Positions 1 through 11,900 of a stretch of 64,000 bases of DNA are shown piece by piece (position 1 is the stretch's first letter; each line of letters begins with the position of its first letter). The notes below the pieces were generated by a model, which was not told where the DNA came from, made no database searches, and worked only from the letters and a program-made list of their open reading frames with translations. The stretch is from NCBI GenBank assembly GCA_009841335.1, contig VXLY01000079.1:1-64000 (forward strand), in the 5' to 3' direction. The position numbers and the translations under genes were made by a program. The stretch is from Rhodothermaceae bacterium. GTDB lineage: Bacteria; Bacteroidota; Rhodothermia; Rhodothermales; Bin80.

Positions 1-1464
1 GCCAAAAATACCCCCTCGCGACCCCCGAGTCAACCCGTACCTGTCGAAGTCAGGAGCGTTTTCGATGTTGCATCGGTATCGAAGCAATTCTGTGCATTTG
101 CTATTGCCCTTCTCGTTGATGAGGGAAGGATCGCACTTGATGATGATGTCCGAACGCATATGCCGGAGTTGCCGGATTTTGGACATACAATCACCCTTCG
201 GCATCTCCTTTATCATACCAGCGGGCTTCGAGACTGGCCAGGAATGCTTGCGATGGCTGGACGCAACATGGAGGATGTGATCTCTATGAACGAAATCACC
301 ACTTTTATCAAGAACCAGCGCACGTTAAATTTTGTCCCTGGAACGCAATACAGTTACTCCAATTCAGGTTACACTGTCCTCGCATTGCTGATTGAGCGTT
401 TGAGCGGGCAATCCTTCCGAACCTTCACGGAGGAAAGAATATTTGCACCGCTTGATATGACACGGACGCATTTTCAGGACGATCACGAAGAGATCATACC
501 CGGGCGCGTAATCAGCTACACTTCGCAATTCGGTAAACCTCGACGAATTGGTAACGGCCTCATGGCCCTCGGATCAAGTTCTTTGCACACGACGACTGAG
601 GACCTCCTGAAATGGGTACAAAACCTTGAAGACCAGAAAATAGGATCCCCAGCGGTACATGCCATGATGAGTTCGCAGGGACAGCTAAACGATGGATCTG
701 AGATTTCCTATGGCTTCGGGCTTGTCAGAGGGACTTACAGGGGATTGACAACAATCTCGCATTCGGGCGGATGGGCTGGTTTTCGTACCGTAATCCTGCG
801 AATACCCGATCATGAGTTCACCGCCATTGTGCTTAGCAATTCAGCCATTATGAACGCCCCAACCATGGCACAGCGCATTGCAGAGCACTACCTGGATGCA
901 TTCATGTCCCCGCCAAATCCACCTACCGTCACTGCGGACGATGTGCCTCCACTAAGCGACTACACGGGAGTTTATGACTTCGGGGAAGCAGCCGTTCTGC
1001 AGTTAATTGCCAGAGGGGAATCACTTTCAGCTCACTGGCCACCCACTCCACCAGTACCTGTTCAGCCAATTGGTGTAGACTCCCTCCGCATTCCAGCACT
1101 CAATCTGACTATCACATTCACACGCGATTCTTCGGGTTCAGTCACAAACGCATCCACACAGGGATTAAACGCCGAACGCCGTTACCAATCAGAGGATACG
1201 AACCTGTCTATGTATGAAGGATGCTACACAAGCGAAGAGCTTGGCGTATCCTACTCAGTTAATGCTCATGATACTGTACTGGTCGCAAGTGATCCTCGCG
1301 GTAAAAAACTAACTTTTACAAAGGCGGTTGACCATGTCTTTGTGGGTGACACCTGGTATGTACCTGTCATCCGCATGGAGGCGGATAAAACCACGGGAAC
1401 GGTGACACATTTTGAAGCCAACAACCCGCGCAGCCTGCACGTACGATTCATCAAAGGCTGCTAA
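1..1464 (+). CDS. Serine hydrolase, beta-lactamase/class C PBP family (5' end cut off)
   Basis: The reading frame is open from base 1, so the gene begins outside the window; 487 residues are visible. The catalytic SxxK motif is SVSK (bases 73-84) in the context FDVASVSKQF, upstream of the first in-frame ATG at 160, so that ATG is not the start. The second motif is YSN (visible residues 119-121) and the KTG-equivalent box is HSGG near base 757. This is the active-site set of the beta-lactamase/penicillin-binding-protein-like esterase and peptidase family. About 190 residues after the catalytic domain look like a beta-rich C-terminal extension. The substrate cannot be told. The stop codon overlaps the stop of the convergent next gene. 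Confidence 0.9.
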   Translation, partial: AKNTPSRPPSQPVPVEVRSVFDVASVSKQFCAFAIALLVDEGRIALDDDVRTHMPELPDFGHTITLRHLLYHTSGLRDWPGMLAMAGRNMEDVISMNEITTFIKNQRTLNFVPGTQYSYSNSGYTVLALLIERLSGQSFRTFTEERIFAPLDMTRTHFQDDHEEIIPGRVISYTSQFGKPRRIGNGLMALGSSSLHTTTEDLLKWVQNLEDQKIGSPAVHAMMSSQGQLNDGSEISYGFGLVRGTYRGLTTISHSGGWAGFRTVILRIPDHEFTAIVLSNSAIMNAPTMAQRIAEHYLDAFMSPPNPPTVTADDVPPLSDYTGVYDFGEAAVLQLIARGESLSAHWPPTPPVPVQPIGVDSLRIPALNLTITFTRDSSGSVTNASTQGLNAERRYQSEDTNLSMYEGCYTSEELGVSYSVNAHDTVLVASDPRGKKLTFTKAVDHVFVGDTWYVPVIRMEADKTTGTVTHFEANNPRSLHVRFIKGC

Positions 1465-2513
1465 ATCCGCTCCAGCTTGATAGGATAAGTCTTGCCTGCG
1501 TTCCACTGGCAGACATACAGGTTTTCGTCTGTGTCCACGCAAACATCGTGGCAGTGGTTGAAAATGGGCTCATCCTGCAACATGAGCTGGAGAACCCCAT
1601 TTTCATAGACGGGCGGGGTTCCACCAGGATTCGAAACCACGCGATCGTTCTTGTCCAGAATCGTTACAAATCCAGAATCAGGCGTCTGATTTAGGTACCG
1701 GAGCCTTGACCAGCACACGCCTGAATACAGCATCTCTCCGTGAATCACCGCACGGCACACATACGCACCAGGGAGAAAGATCGTCGAGAGGTAATCTCCA
1801 TTGAGAGAAAACCGCTTAAAGGCATTGTGGGCCCGACTCGTGCATATCAGCGATGGATTACCTGGATCACGCAGATCTACGCACACACCGTGTACTGTTT
1901 GGAACTGATGATCCTCGTCCCCCCTACCCCCGAACTTTCGAATGTACTCGCCCACGGCATTAAACTGGAGAACCCATTGTGAACCATAACCATCGGCTAC
2001 GTAAATGTCCCCATTCGGTCCGACAGCGGTTTCTGTTGGATGATAGGCGTCAGACTCCGCATATGCTCCGACTTCATGTGGATGGGGAAGCCTGAGGACT
2101 ACCTGACCATCCAGCGTGGTCTTGACAACCTGCGGGTTTCCATCGAAACCGTTATCACAAATCAACAGAAATTCCTCTCCGCCAGCGTTCCATAGCGTCA
2201 GGCCATGCCCATAAGGATAAGCATTGCCCCAGGTATCAAGTACCGTGCCCGACCTGTCATAGATCAATACATTATTACGTGTTTCATCTCCAATCATGAT
2301 CAGACGCCCCGCGCTGTCCTGGACCATCTCGTGGCAGTTATTTACGGGCACGAGGCCTGGATCCTGTTGCCCCCAATTCCTATGCACACGGTAACGGTAG
2401 TCACCGTGACCAATGATCTCGTCCGGTTCAGTCGGTTTGATGAGAATGTTTCCTGAAAACAGGCCCGCGCCTGCGGCCTGGATGGTAAGTTGGGTAAATG
2501 CGCGTCGATTCAT
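1461..2513 (-). CDS. Tat-exported NHL/six-bladed beta-propeller protein
   Basis: 350 residues from the ATG at 2513; an upstream alternative start would put 11 residues before MNRRAFTQ, so the later start is preferred. The N-terminus has a twin-arginine pattern (NRRAFTQ) followed by a short Ala/Gly-rich hydrophobic stretch, pointing to Tat export. The rest contains repeated propeller-like units such as GPNGDIYVADGYG and DTDENLYVCQWN, typical of NHL or SMP-30-like propellers that bind or process small ligands. It lies downstream of the polyketide synthase on the same strand, about 460 bases away, so co-transcription is possible but unproven. The function is unknown. Confidence 0.8.
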   Translation of the reverse strand: MNRRAFTQLTIQAAGAGLFSGNILIKPTEPDEIIGHGDYRYRVHRNWGQQDPGLVPVNNCHEMVQDSAGRLIMIGDETRNNVLIYDRSGTVLDTWGNAYPYGHGLTLWNAGGEEFLLICDNGFDGNPQVVKTTLDGQVVLRLPHPHEVGAYAESDAYHPTETAVGPNGDIYVADGYGSQWVLQFNAVGEYIRKFGGRGDEDHQFQTVHGVCVDLRDPGNPSLICTSRAHNAFKRFSLNGDYLSTIFLPGAYVCRAVIHGEMLYSGVCWSRLRYLNQTPDSGFVTILDKNDRVVSNPGGTPPVYENGVLQLMLQDEPIFNHCHDVCVDTDENLYVCQWNAGKTYPIKLERI

Positions 2514-2582
2514 GGTGAATTGTTTTATGCCACTAAGATTAATCACGGATCATTCGCAAGTCGGCCGTGGTGGTCCATCATA

Positions 2583-2939
2583 CTAGGTCTGACTTGGCCC
2601 TAATACTTTGCAGTTTAAATTGACTGAACCCACAAGGCATTCCCCATTATTGAGGACCGCACGATAAACACTCACGTAAAACATACCTGTGACCGGCAAC
2701 GAACAACTTATTGAATGATGAGGTTTCCCCTTTGCCTCACAGCGGCCTACTCCATCATTGGCAGGAGAAAAAATTTTACTGAATTTCCCATCAGAGATCT
2801 TGAAGTCCAGAACTAGCCTGATTCCCCAACCAAAGAACCTCTTGGGGCGCACTTGGCCATACTTGATCCTCAAACTGATACCTGGAGAGCCCCCGCGGGC
2901 ATGATTAATTTTGGGGATTCGATCCCGAAATGGGTCACA
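2583..2939 (-). pseudogene. Possible gene remnant, cysteine-containing fragment
   Basis: The frame is open from just after a stop at 2940-2942 down to a stop near 2583 and reads as a plausible protein (GISLRIKYGQV, FFGWGIRLVLDF, GMFYVSVYRAVLNNGECL) with four cysteines in the second half. There is no ATG; the first usable start is TTG at 2873. It sits in the spacer after the polyketide synthase. It has no DSL/DSV serine motif, so it is not a lost carrier protein. It could be a decayed C-terminal fragment or chance. Confidence 0.25.
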
Positions 2940-2971
2940 TTATCAACAGGCTACTAAGATACCGGAGAAGC

Positions 2972-5900
2972 TTAAGTCTTGAACCAGTAATGTTCGCGTT
3001 GGAATGGATAACTGGGCAGCGAGATTCGACTCCTCTTTTCTCCGGCAAACAGTCCTGAAAAATTCAGTTTGAGACCTGCCTCATACAACCTTGCAACGGA
3101 TTGGGAAAAACTACTCCCCATAGATCCGTCAGTCGAACCATTTCGTGGTCTTTTGAAGCTTGCCAATACAATCGGCACCTGTACACCATTCGTAGTCTGC
3201 TGTGCGACCTTTGGCCAGTCTGAAAGAATCTTTGACTTCAAGAGCATGTCAGGACCAACTTCCACTACAGCAGTTACTCCCATTTTCGCAATCGTCGCAA
3301 CACATTTGCCAAGTGCCGCGGGTGAACGCGTCTGCCTAGTCCAATACGCTGCATCCATAGATAACTCGGGGCTTACCTGTAGGCCAGTCGAACCACTCAC
3401 CATCTGGGTGGACGGTGGTGCGAAGGATACCTCTTCCAGGATGGCTTGAGCATTCCCGTTTTCGAGATATCCATCCATCAGTTCAGTACACCGCGCCGCA
3501 AGGACCAGTCCATCCTCAAGCTTCAAAACACCGGCTGCATACGCAGCTGCTAGCTCCCCCGTACTAATCCCAACGACCACATCTGGAGAAACCCCGACAC
3601 TCTCCCATAGCGCAACCTGGGCGCATTGGAGGGCAAAAACGGCTGGGGACCGCCATACCTCCGAGTCCGAAAGATTATTTGAACGACCAAACATCACATC
3701 CAGTAGGGAGCCTCCGAATTCTCCTTGAAGTAGCTCATCACACCGATCCAGGACTGCACGCACGACTGGCTCGCTACGATACAATTCTTCTCCCATTTCA
3801 AGTCCTAGGGTCTCCTCCGCATTGAAGACGAATGCTACCTTTGGAGCTATTTCAGGCACTGGTAATCTTCCATTCGTGCTAGCGACGCTCATCAGTCCAT
3901 TCCGCAGTGACTGTTCATCATCATAAGTAATGCCGGCACGATGAGATAAGTGACTCCTTCCCACTGCTGCCGTCCAGGCCATATCTGATAGCAATGCGTC
4001 CGAGTTCTTTTCGGGCGGCTTTTTGAAATGCTCATCCAACCAGGAAAGGTATCCTCCCGCCAACGCTTGTAGTGCCTCGTTTGATTTCGCAGATAGGGGC
4101 AGAACCCTCATGCGCCGCTGATCTTCATCTACAGGATCTGGTAGGTTTACTCCCATCTTCAGATCGGGAACAGCAATATATTCTGGCGAACCTATAGGAA
4201 CACAAAGTCCCGAATCGCCCGGTACACTGTAACCCTCAACCACAACGTGGGCGTTCGCCCCTGAAATTGCAAAAGCACTGACTCCCGCCCGCGGTGGCCG
4301 GTCAGCTCGGCTTGGCCAGTCTATTTTCTCCGATGTGACTTTAACCGGCAATTGATCCCACTCCACATGCGGGTTCGGCTCCTCAAAATGCAAATGCTTC
4401 GGGATCACTCTCCGCTCCATTGCTAACAACACTTTAATGAGACCCGCAACTCCCGCCGCTGACTCAAGATGCCCAATATTGGTCTTTGCCGTTCCAAGCA
4501 AAAGCGGGCGATCTGCTTCACGATCCCTACCATATACGGAAGCAACTGAGTTCACTTCAATCGGATCTCCCAATTGGGAACCAGTTCCATGTGCTTCCAG
4601 AAAGTCAACCTCAGAAGGCGGAATACCAGCCCGACGAAGCGCATCTTCCAGCACCTGCTTCTGTGCCTGACCGCTCGGTACCGTAAGCGATGCACTCGGA
4701 CCATTTTGATTCAATGCAGAACCACGGATCACACCCCATATTCGATCCCCATCGGACACGGCATCACTTAGTCGCTTAAGAATTACAACGCCGCAGCCCT
4801 CTCCCCGAACGAAACCATCTGCACTTGCATCAAATGTCCGGCAATTTCCGCTTGACGATAGCATGCCGTACTCCGCCATAAACCTATTGATCGCAGGAGA
4901 AAGAACCACATGGACACCTCCCGTCAGAGCAAGATCCACATCTCCAGATTTGAGATCGGAAGCTGCCTGATGAATTGCAGCCAAAGAAGATGCGCAGGTC
5001 ATATCCACCGCCACAGCTGGTCCCATCAGCCCCAACAGAAAAGCGACACGTCCGATAGCGACACTTCCTGCAGTGCCGAGATAGTTGTACTCCTGATCGC
5101 TTCCCGAAATTAAATCACGGTATTCACTGGCTGCCATGCCAATATACGTTCCCGTTCGGCTGTGCCTGAGGGAATCGGGATCCATTGCAGCATCTTCAAG
5201 GGCCTGCCAACTGGTCTCCAGGAGCATACGTTGCCTCGGATCCATGCCGCGGGCCTCAATCGGACGGATATTGAAGAATCCTGCATCAAACTGATCCAAC
5301 CCGTCCAGAAATGATCCCAGTCTCAGGATAGGATCGTCAGCAGCAGGATCCCCCGCTACCCCCTCCCATGGACCAGAATCAGGGCGTCCATCCGAAACGG
5401 TATTGCCCCCGGATTCAAGCAATTCCCAAAATGCCTCAATGTCCGGTGCGCCAGGAAAACGACACGCCATTCCGATCACTGCAATGCCGTCCTCCTCGTT
5501 CCGCACAACTGGTTGTTGTTGTGTAACGAGCTGCAGCGGGGCGGGAGCAGGACCGAGTGATCCTAATTCATCGGCCAAGTGCTCCGCCAGCATGTTGATG
5601 TCCGGATAGTCAAATACCACTGTATTTGATGCAACATACTCGTCAGCAAATGCGCGATTAAGCCGATTCCGTAGTTCAACGGCCATCAATGAATCCATCC
5701 CTAAGTCGAAAAATCCCACAGTAGACGAGGGAGCACTCGGCAAGCGCAAGACTGCTTGTAACTCTTGCTGGAGGAAGGATATGAGCAGATCCTTGTGTTC
5801 CGCTGCCGGCATTCTGCGCAACTGGGATATGGGATCTTCCAGGAAGACTGTCGTATCGGCTTCTTCCTCAGATGTGTCTTGAAGCAAATCACCCAGTATA

Positions 5901-8900
5901 GCAGGCCGATCCTCACTAGCCTTCTGAAAAACTTCCCAGTCCATCGCCATGACCACAGAATGCGTTACATCTGCACGTACCAGTTTATCAAGCGCCTTGA
6001 TACCCTGCTGTGGAGTGAACCAGCGGCCACCAAGTGCAGCCCTCCGTTCCTCAATACTCTCCTTTCGTTCCGCAGCTTCGCCAATTTCCGACCAGGCCCC
6101 CCAGGCAATTGCCTGACCTGGAAGTCCAATCGCACGCCGATGCGCAGCAAGCTGATCCAAGAATGCATTCGCAGTCGCGTGATTTGCCTGTCCCGGATTC
6201 CCCATGACCCCTACGCGACTTGAAAAAAGAACAAACAAATCCAGATCACAATCTGCAGTAGCACGATGCAAATGCCATGCACCTACTACTTTGGGCCATA
6301 ATACCTGCTCAAACCTATCCCACGTCTGATTTCCTAGTGCACCATCTGATAATACACCTACACTATGGATTACTCCGGCAAGGGGCGGCAATTCCTCCCG
6401 TATATCCGCAAGCATTTTGTCCACCGCGTCGAGATCCGTCACATCTGCAAGAGCTACTCGCACGGTAACGCCACGCGCTTGCAATGAATCAACTACCTCC
6501 TGTGCCTCCCCTTCCGGTGGGCGCCGCCCGTTCAGCACGATGGCGCCTGCTCCATGATCCGCCAACCAATTTGCGACAGCAAGCCCAATTCCTCCCAGAC
6601 CGCCAGTAACCAAATATGTTCGATCCCCTCTTAACTGCCCCCTAACCAGGGCTGATGTCGTGACTACAATCTTGCCAAGGTGGCGGGCGGACCGCATGAA
6701 CTGCAGAGCAGCACTTGCTTCGGCCAGCGGCCATCTGCTATGACGAATGGGCGTTAGACTCCCTTCGCTAAATTGTTTCAGTAAGTTCCTAAGAACCCGG
6801 CCAACCCACTCGGGGTCCGTTTTTTTGAGTACGTCTAGTTCAAGAATGGCGTATTTCACATCTGGGCGTACGGCCGCCATCTCCTCTTCACTCAGAATAT
6901 CCCGTCTTGCTAATTCTACAAATCGACCTCCCTGAACAAGGCATGACAGACTCGCATCAATGAAACCCTCGCTCGTAAGACTATTCAGTACTACATCAAT
7001 TCCCTCACCATCTGTAGCCTCAAGGATTTCTGCTCCGAAAAGTGTATCACGACTATTGAATACATGCTCCACCCCTAACGAACGCAGGTATTTCTGCTTT
7101 GGGGCACTTGCCGTTGCAAAAACTTCGGCCCCTACGGCCTGAGCCAACTGAATGGCTGCCAAACCCACACCACCCGCTCCGGCATGAATCAGCACCCGAT
7201 CACCAGCCTCCAAGCCCGAAAACTCGTATGACAGCGCAGCTGAAACAAAAGCACTCGGCACCGTAGCCATTTCCGATACAGAGAACCCCTCTGGTGCACG
7301 CGCTACAAGTTCTCCATGTGTCACCATCTCCGCTGCGAATGCACCAAACCCCAGCCCAACTACGTGATCACCAACCGAAACAGTTGTCACCTCAGAGCCT
7401 ATCTCCAGTACATCTCCACATACCTCCCTGCCGAGATTTCCCTCTTGAATGAATGCGAGAGAACGAAATACGTCCCAGAAATTAAGACCGGCGGCCTTGA
7501 CTGCGACACGAACCTCTTTCGGCTCCAATCCCCGATGAGACAGCGTCTTGACGTGGATGTTTTCAATTACGCCATCTGGATCTGGGGCAAGCACCCAAGG
7601 AGCGTCATTCGGAAAACTGAGACGTTCCAAGCCAGCATTCTCTCTGGCCAGACGTGCTACGTTTCGTCGTCCGTTACGATAGGCAATATGATTTTCATGG
7701 TCAGGGTTGAGCAGCTCCGTCACCAGATCGGGTTTTGCTGCAGTTTCGGCTGGATCCAAGTCAATCATTCTTGTCTGCAGATGCGTCAATTCCCGGGATA
7801 CACCCTTACCGAATCCCCATAATGCCGCACCAGCTATCTGGCCTGTGAACTCCCTTTCCAGCACTTGGGCACCCCGAGTAATAAACCAGATGCCTTTGTC
7901 CGGTAAGACGTTGGTGTCTATTACTGCCTGTACCAGTACCAGCGCACTCTCCACGATTCGCCTGGTATCCTGCGCCATCTCATCGGTTGAAGCATTTGGA
8001 CCTGCGCCATCAAGTGCGCCAAGATGCACAACTCCCTTCAGCGGCAAATCTTTGGAAACGCTTCGCAGCAACTCTTCCCACGATTCCCGGCAACTAATGT
8101 CGATGGCGACCTGGATCATTCCAGGTTCCTCTGATTCAAGGGCGAGATTCTTGGAGTCTGCTACACCAGCTTCCACGAGTACAACTGTCTGGTTATTGCT
8201 GACCAAGTCTTCTGCAAGACATTGGGCGGTCCCATTGTGATCGGCCACCAGTACCCAAACACCGGTACGCTCCTGTATTTCGGTGGGACCTTGGGCTACG
8301 ATCACCCCCTTGTCGTGTCTTCTGATTGCATCAGTTTCCTCAATTCCCAGGATCTCCACCTCACCAAAACCTGCATCGCTAAGTGCACGCCGCCATACTG
8401 CCGGACTGGCCAAAGCATGGTGAGGACGGTAGTCATCGGCAAACCGCCACCAGCCGTCCAGTTGCCCGAACGTCAGATCCATCCAGCCCTGCCCACTCAG
8501 GTTCTCAAGCGCTACCAATTGACCAGACGGTGCGAGAAGATCCCGACAGTACTCAAGCGTCTCATGAAGATATCGAGTGGCATGTATCACATTGGAGGCA
8601 ATCAGCAAATCGTAGCTGTGCATCTCAAAGCCCTGCGCTACAGGATCATTTTCAATATTTAGCGGGCGGTATTCCATTGGTTTACCCCCAAATCGTGCTT
8701 CCGCCTCCGCAAAGAAGCCCGCCGAAATATCGGTATACATATAATCAAAACGCCCCTCTGGGAGTTCGGGAAGGATGGCGGCAGTGGCAGAGCCTGTGCC
8801 CGCACCAACCTCAATGATCCTCAGGTGGCGCTCGGCTGGCAATTCGCTTACAAGCGCAGATACCGTTTCTTTTAGAATACGGTTTGCCGCTCGAGCCACC

Positions 8901-11900
8901 GGCGCTTTGAGGTACAGATCTCCTGGAGTCGGATCTCCGCTACTGAAAAGCAGTGTCAGTGGATCCTTCTGAGCACGAAGCACTTCGCCCAAGGCAGTTC
9001 CACAACGCCGAAAGAGCCCGACCTCGGTTGTACCGTGAGGAAACCGCTCAGCCATCCCATCTGCAAACTCTTCCAGATCCACCGGCATTTCGTCGGGCAA
9101 TGCATCTCCAGATGCAATCCTGACAACAAAGGAGCCATCTAGCTCCTCCACAATTCCGGACTTGGCCAGCATCTCAAGCATTCGACGAAAGACGCGCTCG
9201 TGATCTGAAATGACCCCCAATCGTTTCCGTAGAACCTCCGATTCTATAATGTCCCCTTGCTTACGCTTCCACCCCAGTTCCTCCAAAGTTGCGAGCGCAC
9301 GCGAGCGAGACCACCGCTCCAGATCATCTAGGAGAGCATTCCTCTCTTCGGGTTGAACCCCTTCTTCGCTCAAATACGCTGACAGAAGCCCAGAACTCGC
9401 CGCAACCGTTCCCGGGGATGGAAGAAAATCTGCCGACAGTACTGCCGGAACTAAAGGACTTTCACGCCAGAGAATTTCGTACAGAAGATCATCAATATCT
9501 TCTACCGCGGAAAGCAACGCTCCCCGGGTCGCACGCTTCACAATATACCCGCTCAATCCACCAATCAGAGTACCATCCGTGTCATAAATGCGCAGTTCGG
9601 CGCTCATTATCTCCGCGGTGGAACCTGATTTTTCTTTTGCCCCCTTTGAGACCTCCTTCATTCTGACATGACAAACCACATTGTTCGGCAGTCGTCCTGA
9701 TAACCAGAGGCGATCCCAGCCAAATGGTAGATAAGTCGTCTCCCCTTCAACTCCGCCCGGGTTACGTGCGGCAGCTACAACCTGGAAACACCCATCCAGA
9801 ATCAGAGGGTGAATGTCCAACTCATTACTTTCAATTGTGTCAGGGAAAGACACTTCCCCTACTGCTTCTCCGGGTTTGTACCAAAATCTCTTGAGTGTGC
9901 GGAAGGAGGATCTTAGGTCAATTCCCGTGTCGGCTCTAGCCTGGTAGTAAGATGAAGCACTTCCAGTAGACATCCCGGCCCTCAGATCTTCCAGATTAAC
10001 CTGGCCACTTTCTTCCGGCATCGCGGTAGCCGAAGACAAGCTGCCCTCCACATGCATCACCCAATCCTCTCCCTCTCCCCGACTGAATATCTGTATGCGT
10101 TGGGGCTTTTCGGCCTCCGCAGGAGCAATAAGAATCTGCATTTCCCGCCCATCATCGTCCTCACTATCACTGGATTTTTGCTCTGGAAACACTAGTGCGT
10201 TATGCAACTGCATATCTTCCACGATCACCAATCCGCTCCCTTCAGTGAGACATGCCGAGGCTGCCATGGCACCATAGAGTGCACCAGGGGCAATGACCCG
10301 GCCGAACACCTGGTGATCTTGCAGCCAATTTGGACTTGATCGGAAGACCTCCGTTTCGTACACCACCTCACCACTCGCAAAATCACGTCGTGAACCCAAC
10401 AGGGGATGATCGCCTGCGCTGAAACCGCGCCTCTTTGACTCTTTGATCCAGTAGTGATCACGCAGGAACGGATAGCCCGGCAACTGAATACGCCGCCGAA
10501 CCTCGCCCGCAAAGAGTCCCTCAAATTGAATGGTCAGACCCGCCTGGTACGCCTGAGCAACGGCCTGTTGAAAATCACTCGTCGCCGCATCCTCCGGCAT
10601 ATCACCGGAGGGCACCTGGAGGCTTGAAATCATGAACGGCGGCGTCTGAGACTCAGGCCAAGCCAGCGCCACCATATTGGTCAGAATCGGACGCGGACCA
10701 ACTTCAATTATTAGATCAACCCCGAGCTCCGAAAGTGTTTGAACACCCAATGCAAACGCGACCGCTTCGCGACCATGCCGCCGCCAATAAGCACCATCAA
10801 GAGTCTGACCGGACCCCACCACTTCCCCTGTTAAATTGCTCACTACTTTCAGCGAAGGAGCCTGGATCGCAATCTCACTCAGAGACGCTTCCAATGTATC
10901 CAAGACCGGCTCCATCATCGCACTGTGAAACGCCTTGGACGTATTCAGACGTTTGACTCGGATACCCTCGGATTCAAAATGTTCGATGATCGACTGGATC
11001 CGGGGGATCGGGCCACTAACAACCTGGTGCGTACCGTTATTCGCCGAAACGCTCAACCCAATACCCGGTGTTGATGCGTTTATCTCCTCAACCGCGGAGG
11101 CTACCTGCGCTGGGGGGGCAAAAACAGCAGCCATGGCACCAGGGTCTGTCTCTGCAAACAGAGCACCTCGTGTGATCGCAAACCGCATCCCGTCTTCTAA
11201 GCTGAATACTCCCGCCGCCTGCGCAGCCGCCAACTCCCCAACACTGTGTCCAATCACCACAGAGGGCTGAATTCCTATACTTGCCCAAAGGGCAGTAAGT
11301 GCACACTCCAACGCGTAAAGAGCTGGCTGCTCCCACGCCGTATTGCTTAAATCACAATCGGTACGTCCAAAAATAGCGTCCAACAGCGAGAGCTTTCGCT
11401 CGGCCTGGAATACTGCTTCGCATCGATCAAACACCGCCCGTGCAACCGGTTCGCATTCATAGATCGCGCGCCCCATACCGGTCCACTGACTTCCCTGTCC
11501 GGTATAAGCGAACGCTATTTTGGTTGCGGCTTGAGGACGGATGTTTTCAGCCGAATCAGCAAGCGCTGTGAGCTTCTGTCTCAGGGATACCTCATCCTGA
11601 AAAACTACGCCGGAGCGATACTCAAAATGACTTCGCCCCATCGCCGCCGTCCACGCCATGTCTGCGAATAATGGCGCTGCTGCGGAGCCATTCAGTGTAA
11701 CTTCTTGCCCGCGCTCATCCAGCCACTGCATATAATTCCCCGCGATTGACTGCAAGGCGGCCGGAGATTTGCCAGATAGGGGAAGTAGTCGTACCTGTCG
11801 CTGCGGAGTAACCTCTCCATCGGACAATGGGGATTCACGCTCCCCTGACGCTGACACAGTCTGGGGTACATTTATTACCCGATTCCGGTCATTTGACGTT

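Noticed and set aside
2911-2930. Stretch resembling a tRNA T-arm (GGGGATTCGATCCC)
   Set aside because: The surrounding bases do not form acceptor, D or anticodon stems; it is a chance small hairpin.
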